64,000 nucleotides of DNA from Isoetes taiwanensis. Lineage: Eukaryota > Streptophyta > Lycopodiopsida > Isoetales > Isoetaceae. The notes beneath the pieces are model-generated. The model was not told where the DNA came from. It saw only the letters and a list, made by a program, of their open reading frames with translations, and made no database searches. The stretch lies in the NCBI GenBank assembly GCA_021234155.1, contig JAJEKV010000125.1:2036775-2100774 (forward strand), in the 5' to 3' direction. Positions within the stretch are counted from its first letter, which is position 1. Each line of letters begins with the position of its first letter. Below are positions 22,781-31,941 of the stretch, one piece after another. Made by a program: the position numbers and the translations under genes.

Positions 22781-23976
22781 ATGGCCCGCAGCAAACAGAC
22801 AGCCCGGATCACTGTGCCCCCTGGACATGAGAGCGCCCAAGAGCTGGCCGCCCAACAGAAGGTCAGACAATTCCAGGAGCGAGCCCAAGAGGAGCAGGAG
22901 GCTCAGCCTGACCCAGATGCCGAAAAGGAGGCCCCCGAGCACCAGGAGGAGGAGCGTCCCCAAGATCTTGAGGAGGCGAATGAAGAAATTGCAGAGGAAG
23001 AAGCCGCAGAGCTGCTGAAGAGGGAACTCGAGAGAGAACTCTTCGGAGACCTCGACAAGGAGGAAAACGGGAGCAAGAAGAGGAAGAGGAAGGGCGAGCA
23101 AGGCGTGGAGAAGAAGTCAAAAGAGGAACGTCACAAGGAGAAAGAAGAGCGACGTAAGAGAAAGGAAGAGAAGATGCAGAGGAGGGAGGAGAAAAAGAAG
23201 AAAAGGGAGGAAGGGGAGAAGTGGAGGGCAAAAAAAGGCAAAGGCCCTGCACTGCCCAAGGACACTAAGCGGAAACTCAAGACGACCCCCACCAAAGGAG
23301 TCGCCATCTAGGAGCCCGACCCCGACAAGCCCCCGTCCTCCTCTGACACTGAGTGAGACGAGGAGTTAGGAGTTCCAGCACCAGGGGAAGGTTCGGGACC
23401 CTCGAACACAGGGCGGGAGGAGGAAGATGTAGTAGCAGGTGCACCCCCGTACCCCAAGTGGCCATCTCCCAAGCACCCCTCAGACAACAATAAGAAGCCG
23501 AAGCCCCAACGAGAGTCATATGTACTCAAGCAGGACCTTGAGTACAGAAAGAAGTTGAAAGAGTATACTTCGTACATGAAAATGCACGCAAGGTGACATT
23601 TGTCGAAGGAGGTCGGCCGACAAAGAAGAACACACTCAAGCCACCCCTTGAGAAACCAGCTCCACCAAAGAAGCCCGTTAAGAGAAAGGCGGAATCGAAA
23701 TTTTCCAGAGCAGCTCGAGAGATCCGACACTTCCAGCAGAGTTACGGCTTTCTTATCCCTAGAGCTCCCTTTGCAAGGCTCACAAGGGAAGTTTTGCAGG
23801 AATTTGATCCCTCGAAGAGAGTCACAGATGATATGTTGCTCGCATTACAGGAGGCGGCCAAGCAGCATATAGTCCAAAGCTTCGAAGACTCTGTTGCATG
23901 TGCTATGCATGCAAAAAGAGTGACATGTATGCCAAAAGCTATGAGGCTCGCTAAATATATAAAGAAGGAATTCTAG
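22781..23976 (+). pseudogene. Histone H3-like protein encoded within an LTR retrotransposon
   Basis: The ATG at 22781 opens MARSKQTAR, the H3 N-terminus with T3 changed to S, followed by I instead of K9. Tail spacing is kept for about 25 residues, then comes an E-rich helical segment, KKRKRK (a likely nuclear signal) and a K/E/R-rich coil. The first frame stops at TAG 23309. The same frame resumes through a second stop (TGA near 23354) to about 23590, where a one-base shift enters the frame of the histone fold (about 23698-23973). The fold aligns over its whole length with H3: AREIRHFQQS (alpha-N), PFARLTREVLQEF (alpha-1), ALQEA and FED (alpha-2), CAMHAKRVTCMPK (loop 2), RLAKYIKKEF (alpha-3). 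Loop 1 has the canonical H3 length rather than the longer loop common in CENH3. The undamaged protein would be about 398 residues against 135 for H3. The copy is broken but clearly descended from H3. Confidence 0.88.
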
Positions 23977-24120
23977 ATAATCATTGTAAATAATTTTTGT
24001 AAATATAAGTTTGCAATTTTTGCTAAGTTAATGTGTTAAATCTGCCCTAACCAAGGTGTATTACAAACTTCTGCATTTGAAATTGACAAATTTGGAGCAA
24101 AATTCAGTGTTTTTGGCCCC

Positions 24121-24192
24121 ACTCCTCACAGAGTGCGCCCAGACCACTTAGGACCAGGTTCCTAACTGCTCCTCGCGCACTGTGTGAGTGGT
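24121..24192. repeat. Nested-hairpin repeat, copy 3
   Basis: First of three copies that follow the H3-like ORF. The core loop reads CCAGGT. It starts a tandem array with a period near 204 bp. Confidence 0.92.
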
Positions 24193-24325
24193 CGAGCACT
24201 GATCTATGCCAAAACTTGTCCAAATGCAGAAAGTAAGCACACCATTCGACTCAGCTCACCTTAATTAGTAGGATTTGACCCTTAGTTTGTAGAAATTGGC
24301 CAACCCTAACTCAAATGGAGCTTCA

Positions 24326-24396
24326 CCCCTCACAGAGTGCGCCCAGGCCACTTAGGACCATGTTCCTAACTGCTCCTCGCGCACTGTGTGAGTGGT
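24326..24396. repeat. Nested-hairpin repeat, copy 4 (71 bp)
   Basis: The hairpin is almost identical to copy 2 (CCAGGCCA for CCAGACCA). The spacer before it resembles the following spacer (CCAAAACTTGTCCAAATG; CCTTAGTTTG) but is far less conserved than the hairpin. Confidence 0.93.
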
Positions 24397-24529
24397 CGAC
24401 CCCTATTCTAGGCTAAAACTTGTCCAAATGAAGCAAGTAAGGGCACAATCCGACCTATCTCGACGAGATATGCAGGATTCCATCCTTAGTTTGCATGTTT
24501 GACACCATCCTTGACCCAACCAGGCCCCA

Positions 24530-24600
24530 CCCCTCACAGAGTGCGCCCAGACCACTTAGGACAATGTTCCTAACTGCTCCTCGCGCATTGTGTGAGTGGT
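24530..24600. repeat. Nested-hairpin repeat, copy 5 (71 bp)
   Basis: It starts 204 bp after copy 4. The loop is CAATGT and the right arm has GCGCATTG. It lies upstream of the second TATA-containing leader. Confidence 0.93.
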
Positions 24601-24773
24601 CACACTCAATTTGTCCTAACTTGGCCTAACTTTCACCAAATTAGATGGAATTTGTTGCAATAGCAACCTTAGGATGTACCCTTTAACATGATTAGTTTGT
24701 CTTTTGCATACCAATACCTTAAAATCCTAGGTTTTCCCCAAACCCTAAAATTTTCCAAAATTAGGGTTTTGCC

Positions 24774-24781
24774 TATAAGTA
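24774..24781 (+). promoter_or_regulatory. TATA box ahead of accessory ORF B
   Basis: TATAAGTA lies 122 nt before the ATG at 24896, flanked by AACCCTAAAA upstream and CCCTCATTTG downstream. A GATTTTCCAGGCCCC leader segment is shared in diverged form with the H3 leader (GATTTTCAGGCGCCC), which indicates a duplicated promoter-leader module. Confidence 0.55.
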
Positions 24782-25179
24782 GACCATAACCCTCATTTGC
24801 ATCCTACACCCTTGCTCCTCACTCCAAGCCGATTTTCCAGGCCCCTAAGGCGCTTTTCCATCTGTTTGATATCCCAAGCTGCTCATAGTTAGGCGATGGT
24901 ACAGCGCCACAGCTCATGTGGCCGAGGCCGACATCAACTCCGTCTTCGACCTCTTCCAGAAGCAGATTGATATGGAGGCCACCATCAATGCCACCCCCTT
25001 CTACCTAAACATCATGTCTGAGTTCCATACTAAGATAGGACCGTCTCTAGTAGAGCTCCCACCTTGCATAGGATATTTTGCACCAAGTATGGCCCTCAAG
25101 ATAGCACTGCAAGACATACCTAATATAGACAAGTACCTAGAGAACAAAGCAACTCGCCTACCAAACTACATGTCTATCT

Positions 25180-25216
25180 TTCCTAGGATGGGTCCTAAGA
25201 CACAACAAGTGGCCGA
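25180..25216. repeat. 37-bp direct repeat, outer copy
   Basis: The 37 bp starting TTCCTAGGATGGGTCC and ending AAGTGGCCGA are identical at 25881-25917. In YR elements a short 'B' repeat flanks the 'A' repeat in this way (A1-ORFs-B1-A2-B2). Here the outer copy also reads in frame with ORF B, so it may instead be target sequence. Confidence 0.75.
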
Positions 25217-25725
25217 AGTGAAGTGGTGTTCTCATTGAGCTTTGTAAAATCGTACAGTACACAATTGGTTCCCCCACTGGGGTAGAACTATGAAAAAGAA
25301 CTTGAAAACTTCGAGTGCTCCGAAACTAGACAATCACCGAGAGCACGAAGAGAAAAAATATAAGGGGTGAGATGATAACAAAAGGCCGACGATCGATGCC
25401 CAACGCCCCAGGAACAAGTGCCCCAGCCCTGCGGCTCGTGGAACCGCGAGCGCGCAAAGGAGACTTTGGACAATATAAACCGTTAGACGTTAGAAATGAG
25501 AAGGGACTGATGCCGGATAAGATAGAAAAAACAACTCGGAGGCCGCAGGGCCACGCCGAGAGGATATCACGGTCGACCAACCGGTACAAAGAAAGAAAAA
25601 AGCAAAACGACAGAAAAGACCGGTTGGTACCGCCTCGGAGGCGACAAAAGCCACGCCGAGAATGAATAAAGAGACCAAATAAACCATCAAGCCACGCAAA
25701 CCGACTGAGAGGGAGGGGGGGCGGG
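25217..25725. other. Unique 509-bp segment between the YR element's repeats
   Basis: It lies between the outer 37-bp repeat and the 155-bp repeat and has no counterpart at the other end of the element. It contains ACCAACCGGTAC facing ACCGGTTGGTAC and two CTCGGAGGC...CCACGCCGAGA units. It is probably a further insertion or a diverged part of the terminal repeat. Confidence 0.5.
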
Positions 25726-25880
25726 AAACCAGGTAAAGGCGACCGTAACTAGGAGACAAGCTCAAGGAGAACGCCGATAACCAAAGACAAGGAAAAATGA
25801 GCTATAAAAAAGGGCAAGGAGTTGGTGGGTCCCCATCCAAGGAATGGCGGTTCTATTGCTAGCGCAATAGAACCGAAGCA
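25726..25880. repeat. YR-element direct repeat (A-type), inner end
   Basis: It matches 31780-31941 with small indels from GGAAACCAGGTAAAGGCGAC to ATAGAACCGAAGCA, in direct orientation about 6 kb apart. The end contains a perfect palindrome. Confidence 0.92.
25848..25875. other. Perfect palindrome, candidate recombinase crossover site
   Basis: CGGTTCTATTGC and GCAATAGAACCG are perfectly complementary 12-bp arms around TAGC. An identical copy is at 31906-31933. Paired inverted arms around a short core are the usual form of a tyrosine-recombinase binding and strand-exchange site; this role is inferred. Confidence 0.7.
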
Positions 25881-25917
25881 TTCCTAGGATGGGTCCTAAG
25901 ACACAACAAGTGGCCGA
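25881..25917. repeat. 37-bp direct repeat, inner copy
   Basis: Identical to 25180-25216. On the minus strand it lies directly after the recombinase stop codon and directly before the A-type repeat. Confidence 0.8.
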
Positions 25918-25919
25918 TA

Positions 25920-26990
25920 GAAGAGGAACCTACCTCAAAGACCAAGGTGGCGAGATACAATAAGGCGCTCCTGAACGCTGGGAAGAATATAGCGCGAATG
26001 GGAGGAGGCAGAGCGCCAACGTCCATGGGAACGGACAAAGTCTGAAGGGACGGAAGAAGCAAAGCGCGGGCGGTGGCGCCCTACGACACGACGTTGCTAA
26101 ACGCACGAGGCTCCAAGCCGATAAGACATAAAGACTCAAACCACCAGGAGCGGGCAGCGGCATATGACAACGGGCGGGAGGAAGCCAAGGAAGAGCGGAA
26201 AAGCGGACCACCCGAAGGTGGGTCAATGGTGCGAAAAGCACAGGCAGACAATAAACGATGCAGTAACATCACCGGACAAGAGGGAGAAAAAGTGCGAGCA
26301 ATGAGGACTTCCTGACCGGCAGCAGCTTGGTCGCGACTTGGATTTCGCGGATAAACAACCGACATGATCGGGAAAAAAAGAAAGATCGCTAATTCAGATG
26401 CAAGGCCTCGTGAGATACTGGAGGGAAACCAGCAAAGCAGATGGTAACAAGACATGCTTTCATAATACTACGCCAATGGGCCTGTGACGGGGCAAGTACA
26501 GCAATGATTTGGCGAACGTGAGCCGCAGTCAATGGTAGACGCACCCGCGAAGGGCTATGGACACGCGGGGCCGCCTGACGAACTAAGGTAGGAAGGGGTG
26601 CGGAGCAAGGAGACGGGAAGTTGACCAAGCCATGAAAAAGGCTTACAAAGCAGACGCGATACCTATGGAGTTAGGACCGCGGTGGGCAGATAACAACGAG
26701 GAGAAAAAACGCGGCAACATGTAGGGAGGAGGCGTGTAGTGCCGAATCACCGAGCCGCACTAACCATAAAAAGATAGCCAGGCGGAAGAATAGCTGAGCA
26801 AGGTAGACGATGCACGGGACTGGAGGACAGATACCAATGCTGAGGCAAAGAAGGGCAAAGAGGGATCGTCGAAGAAAGGTAAGATATCTGGAAAAACGAG
26901 ACAAAAAACACAGTAGTCAAAAAACCTATAATAAATCACAACAATCAAACGATGCCAACCAACCTTTAAACTATCAAACATAACCTAGAA
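25920..26990 (-). pseudogene. Tyrosine recombinase of the nested YR element, frameshifted
   Basis: On the minus strand in order: RASSTLLSYSSAWLSFYG (N-terminal helical region), SRVRLPLTAAHVRQIIAVL (start of the catalytic domain), GQEVLIARTFSPSCPVMLLH, then GPLFR and PLSYAAARSWWF. After a stop and a frame change it ends DFVRSHGRWRS, SRYILPSVQERLIVSRHLGL and a stop near 25930. SHGRW and SRYI supply the conserved His/Trp position and the nucleophilic Tyr. The HxxR box before them is destroyed by a stop, and the first catalytic Arg position reads P. The protein would cut and rejoin circular cDNA into the genome; this copy is inactive. Confidence 0.82.
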
Positions 26991-27029
26991 CTAAAGAACA
27001 AACTGACTAGAAAAACAAGAAAGATCTAT

Positions 27030-28022
27030 TCAATGGAAAAAATTACAACGTAAGGCAAATAAAGCGGCATGCCGACGAGAGCCCGCGATGGGAGAAGAGA
27101 GTGAAGGGAGTAAGGCATGTGTGAATTCATGAAAGAAAACTGCATCGTGAACAAAGGGCTGCCAAGAAGCGGAGTCGACAGCAAGCAACGGCCACCAAGG
27201 TGCAGAAGGCCACGCAAACACAACTAGTGTAAGTCGTGCTCTGCAAAGACGGGCGTGATGCAACACTTCGGGAATCAAGGCAGGCGGAGGAAAGCAGTAG
27301 TTATTGAACAAATGCCAATCATAAGATAGTGCATCAGGCGGAATTCGGTGAGGGTAAAAATCCTTAGTATTGAAGACTGGCAGCAAGGCATTAGAAGGGC
27401 TAGCAAAACGATCCACATGATGAGGGCCCCAGCGCGCCTCCAAGAGATGAAAAACAGAAGGGGATAAGGAAAACTCATCAAAGGCCCGGATCTTTGAAAG
27501 ATAATCAGCCCACTCGTTCTCCAATCGTGGAACCCACACCGGCTCCAACTGAATATGATACTGATAGCAAAAAATTAGCACTTCTAGAAGCAAAAAATGA
27601 AGTGTCGGAGAACGTGAACCGCCACTCTGTAACAGAAAAAACACATTCTGGTTATCCCCGCGAGCTATGACACGGGATGCAGCCAGTAAGGGAGCACACT
27701 CCTGCAAGATCTGAAAAAGAGCAAAGAGTTCGCGCCAAGTAGAAGATTGCAAGCGATCATCTGCTGAGAAAACACCAGAGAAGGAGAGAAGCTGAGAACC
27801 GGGACGTGAAAGCCAGCCGCCCCATCCCTCATCACTAGCATCAAAACCCAAGGTAGACTTGAGCACAGTAGGGGGCCACACAGGGGCTCTATCAAAGTGA
27901 CGTATAACAGTCTCCCAAAGCTGGATTTCCTGTGACGCAAGAGGGGACAGCAGGAGAGGGGTATCCCAAAGGTCAAGATCACGAAATCGGAATGGAGGCC
28001 CCAAGTCAAGGCAAAGACACAA
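27030..28022 (-). pseudogene. RNase H and connection region of the YR element (330-codon open stretch)
   Basis: This is the longest open frame of the element. GFDASDEGWGGWL (D), STWRELFAL (E), ARGDNQNVFFL (D) and LENEWADYLSK (D) give the four acidic residues of an RNase H fold in the right order. They are followed by GPHHVDRFASPSNALLPVFN and a region ending PSAPWWPLL, typical of the RT-RH polyprotein C-terminus in DIRS-like and Ngaro-like elements. It follows RT on the same strand with a frame change near 28030. Confidence 0.85.
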
Positions 28023-28029
28023 ATGGCCC

Positions 28030-28870
28030 GTGACTAGACGCAGAGACCGGATAAAACCAAGAAACCGAGCAATATGGCGAGGAGGACATACATAACGAGG
28101 CTAAATGTGGTAGAACAAAGAGACAAGACCCGCTCCTTTTTAGCCTGGGAAATGCGAAAGAAACCCTCCTGTGCATCCACTATGAAGCCTAAAAAGACTG
28201 TGCGGTGTGAGAGACGAAACCGACACTTTTTCCATGCTAAGAGAAACCGGCCTGTTGCAAAGTCAAGCCAATGACGCTGAACTGAGAGACTCGAGGAGGA
28301 CCGCATAGAAACAAAATATCATCGACATAGGGCAAGCAACGAATACCCTGACCTCGCCAAAACCGAACTAACTGTCTAACTAATTTGGTAAAGACAAAGG
28401 GAGCGGAAGCAAGACCAAAGGGGAGGACATTAAAGACGTAAAAACGACCTTCAAGCTCAAAACCCAAAAAAGTGCGGTGAGGAGGCCAAATAGCGACATG
28501 GTGATACCCGGACTTAAGGTCAACGCAAAGAGAAAATCATTAGGCGTACATAAATGTGAAAGCAGCTCAAGGGACTCATACCGGAAGGAGGGAATTGTTA
28601 AGAAAGAGTTCAAACATCGTAAGTCAAGGATAAGGCGAAACTTGTTTATGCCTTTGGGGACAACACCCAAGGGGGAGCAAAAGAAAGGGCAGAGAGGATG
28701 GGACGCAGACCGTGATGCAAGAGATCAGAAACGGCCGAAAGTGCAAAGTCTAGGTGGGGCGTATTAAAGAAGAGTGATTTGGGCGGAAAAAGCAGCGAGA
28801 TGGACGAGAAGATGACCAAGGGAGGCGATAACCAAACCGGATCTAATGCAAAAATTGCTAGGAGGAACAT
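28030..28870 (-). pseudogene. Reverse transcriptase of the YR element, frameshifted
   Basis: Three overlapping frames carry consecutive RT blocks: GINKFRLILDLRCLN, then FELEGRFYVFNVLPFGLASA, and the catalytic YVDD in CLPYVDDILF. The segment SHRTVFLGFIVDAQEGFFRI follows. At least two frameshifts separate them. The blocks match YR-retroelement RTs more closely than Ty3/gypsy by their FxVLPFGLxSAPxxFTK wording. Confidence 0.85.
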
Positions 28871-31779
28871 AGATCGCAGAAAGGAAAAGCGGTCTGGAGG
28901 CGATTTAGAACCACAGAAGCAGAAGCCAAATCATCAGCAGGGGAGGGGTCGATGCCAAGATGAGGGATGATAGAGGTGATCGGAGCACATTCTGAAAAAA
29001 ATGGGTATAAACCGTAAAGTCATGTTGCCAAAAGAAAACAAACCAAGTTAGTCGAAGTGGATAACCATGGGAAAAACAACACCTCTAAAGCTAACACCAA
29101 ACACAATGATTACAACACCGCGATAAACCCGGAGAAATAGAAAACATCCAACTATAATAAAGTAAGACAATTAACATCCAACCTTTTTTAGCAAAGAAAA
29201 ATATCTAATTTGAAAGTGAAAATTCAACCTATCCAAGAAAAAATTAGACAAGAAAACACAACCACACCGACCAATAGAACAAAAACTTAATTCAAAGAAA
29301 TCTATAAGAAAAACAATAGTAATTGAAAAGGGGACCAAATTTGTATTAATATTGAGAAACTATGACAACAGGAAGAAATATGCACGAGGGGAGAACTAAG
29401 AATCAAGGGCCGGGACGAGGAAAAACAAAGCCGGGCCTAAGCACCAAAGGACCGGGGTGGAAACCAAAGGCGGGAGGGGAGCAACAGGAGAGCCGGCTGT
29501 CAGGCGAATGGTAGACGTTTCACCGCACAGTGGCCTGTGGCGTCCAAAAGTGCAAAATGGGCGGATCCCGACCGAGACGAAAGGGGATTGAGGTGTGGGT
29601 AGAAGGTGGAGCCGGAGGGCGAGGCAAATGGATCTAGAAAACAGGAGGGCGCCGATCACGATGCATCTTAGAGCTAGTTTTTAATTTTTAGAATCATCGC
29701 CAGCAGGCAGGGCACGTGATGGTCATCAAAACTAAGGCGACGCCATAGCCCCTCACGATCAGCAATAATCAAGAACTTCATCCCTCCTAGCAGTGGCGGT
29801 TTACCTTCTTCAACAACAACGGAGGAGCGTCGGCACTCGAGGAGACAGGGGCAATCAATGGGCATGAAGCTCCCGGGCATCGGACTCGGTGGTACAAAGA
29901 AACTCGTGATCGGTAGGCGCGATGACTCTCTTAGCTGGGAATCGATCGGGAAGAGCTGTTTTCGAACTTCTGCGCTAAACACTTCGGACCCGCTTCATGA
30001 ACATTAGTGCTAGAAGTGAGTGTCGACCAAGACTCGGATCTGCGCCATCTCAGAATCAAGGGGTTTGCAAAAGCCGAGGCACCATATCTACGATCGAGAG
30101 GAGGGAACCGCATAGCAAGGCCGGCAAAGAGTGGCTCAAAACCTATGCCGACCCTTGTACAAAGGAAAAAACGATGCATTAAGCAAATGACACAGAAGAG
30201 ATAGCCCGAGAAGGGGACCAGCCGAGCTGTGAGTGAGAAGCGACGCCTGGGTATCCGATAGTGGAAAAAACGGGACTGATAGGCTTCAAGAGAAGCCAGC
30301 GGGGTATGCCGTGGTGATTACACCGTGAGGCAATAGAAACCCAGTGGCGCGGGCATCGCCAGATAGGTGGGGTGGACGGGCGTTGCTTTTGTACACCCGC
30401 TAGCCCTCCGAAAGCACGAAAAGAAACCCTCGAGAGGTACTAGGAATGTCGATCGCCATCTCGTGAAATGTCTAAAAACACAATTCACAAAATGTTAGTA
30501 CAAACAATGGGAAAAACAACACGCTTCACGAGATCCATGCCAACAAGGTGGACTTAAGCGCCGGAGCGAATTTGCAACACCCCCAACTAAATATAACCAA
30601 CAATGAGAATTGACGAGAAATGTAAATGACGAGGAAAAAAAAAAGGCAAAGAAGCAAGAAAAGATACACCCACAAAGACCAACGGGACAACGTTGGGAAG
30701 AAAAAAAAAAACCGAAGGACAAGAGACTAGCAACCAAATAATGTTAACAACTGGAAAGAACCAAAGAGATGGTAAAACAATACCAACACAACAAAGAAAT
30801 TAGAACAACACCTCAAGCCAACAAGGTAAAAAAAAAGATCCCAAACAAAGAGGAAGACAAGGGTTCCAAGGGAAACGGGTGCACCCAACCAACACGAAGG
30901 TAAACTGGGGTCGCGCATCAAGACCCGGTATCCCCTCATTGCAGAAATGGCTTAAGTTGCAGCCACGAAGACGGGGTGAAGGTGGAAAACAGAGGAAAAA
31001 CCCAAACCGGGTGGAGGCAGAGGGAAAAACCGAGGAAGGCAACACGAAGGTGGAAAAGCAATATATGGAAGATGGTCGAAAGAGAAAGAGAGGCGAAAAG
31101 CAACGGATATGGAAAGTCGAAAGTAAGAGAGGAGATGGATGGGTGAGGGCCCGACAAAGCCGAAAACGTAAGAGAAAAAGGCAGATCCGGTAAGGGTAGG
31201 GAGCCGGCCGCGGAGCCAACGTAGACCGGAAAGCAACAAATTGAGAATGATATAATCACCGCATCGGAAACACAAGCAATCGGATATGGAAAATGGTCAG
31301 AAAAGAGGGCTTAAGCTAGATTGAGACCCGACAGAAGCTTGGCTATGGCAAAGCCGAAAAACATGCCCCATCGCCAAACCGTCCGGGCAGAGGGCGTGAA
31401 TCTGGGCGAAACGCCCGAAAATTCATGGGCAAAGGTATCGGAGAAACCAAGACAAAAGGTCCGGAAGCAAAAGACCAGGCCTAATGGCAAGCAAGCCGGA
31501 TGCAAACTGAATCAAAACAAAAATAAGGAACAACAAAATCGAAAGCAACGAACTAACCGAAACCGCTCAAGAAATCCTTGACCATGCCATAACCGGGAGG
31601 AAACTGATGCCCAAGACTCGGACAACGATCCCAAACACCAAGAGGAGAACAAGAACCACAGACAAAACCGGATTAAAAACCGAGAATATCACAAGCATCG
31701 TACCTTGAAAAAACTTTCTTGAGTAGGGGCGTGAGACGGTGAGGGCGCCACAGCTTGAGAGGAGCCTTTTCTGAAGGTA
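28871..31779 (-). other. Upstream part of the YR element, no protein recognised
   Basis: This 2.9-kb stretch should hold the gag-like ORF of the element. Minus-strand frames of 60-140 codons exist, but none carries a zinc knuckle or another recognisable motif and they shift frame often. The plus strand is purine-rich between 30.8 and 31.6 kb. Confidence 0.4.
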
Positions 31780-31941
31780 GGAAACCAGGTAAAGGCGACC
31801 GTAACTAGGAGACAAGCTCAAGGAGAACGTTGATAACCAAAGACAAGAAAAAATGAGCTATAAAAAGGGCTAGGAGCTGAGGTGGCGTCCCCATCCAAGG
31901 AATGGCGGTTCTATTGCTAGCGCAATAGAACCGAAGCACTG
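31780..31941. repeat. YR-element direct repeat (A-type), outer end
   Basis: Counterpart of 25726-25880. It holds the second copy of the 12-4-12 palindrome at 31906-31933. Directly beyond it, GCCAATAGAAGGAGGTAC resembles GCCGATAGAAGAGGAAC at 25913-25929. Confidence 0.92.

Larger units (their letters stand above)
25180..31941 (-). mobile_element. Tyrosine-recombinase (DIRS/Ngaro/PAT-like) retroelement, nested, decayed
   Basis: Reading on the minus strand from 31941, the element has a left repeat, about 2.9 kb of decayed sequence where gag is expected, RT (about 28870-28030), RNase H (28022-27030), a tyrosine recombinase (about 26990-25920) and a right repeat block. This RT-RH-YR order, the lack of an aspartic protease or integrase, and short split direct repeats with a palindrome define YR retrotransposons. 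Frameshifts and stops occur in every domain. Family assignment within DIRS, Ngaro and PAT cannot be settled by eye. It sits inside accessory ORF B of the LTR element and is therefore younger than it. Confidence 0.85.

Noticed and set aside
22863-23730. Long minus-strand frames opposite the H3-like ORF
   Set aside because: They are shadows of the GC- and purine-rich coding sequence on the plus strand.
23593-23976. Centromeric H3 (CENH3) identity for the histone fold
   Set aside because: The loop 1 spacing equals that of canonical H3, and the tail begins ARSKQTAR rather than a CENH3-type tail. A CENH3 origin is less likely than H3.
22278-24600. CRISPR array from regularly spaced conserved repeats
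   Set aside because: This is a eukaryotic LTR element; the repeats are 71 bp with related spacers, and no cas genes are present.
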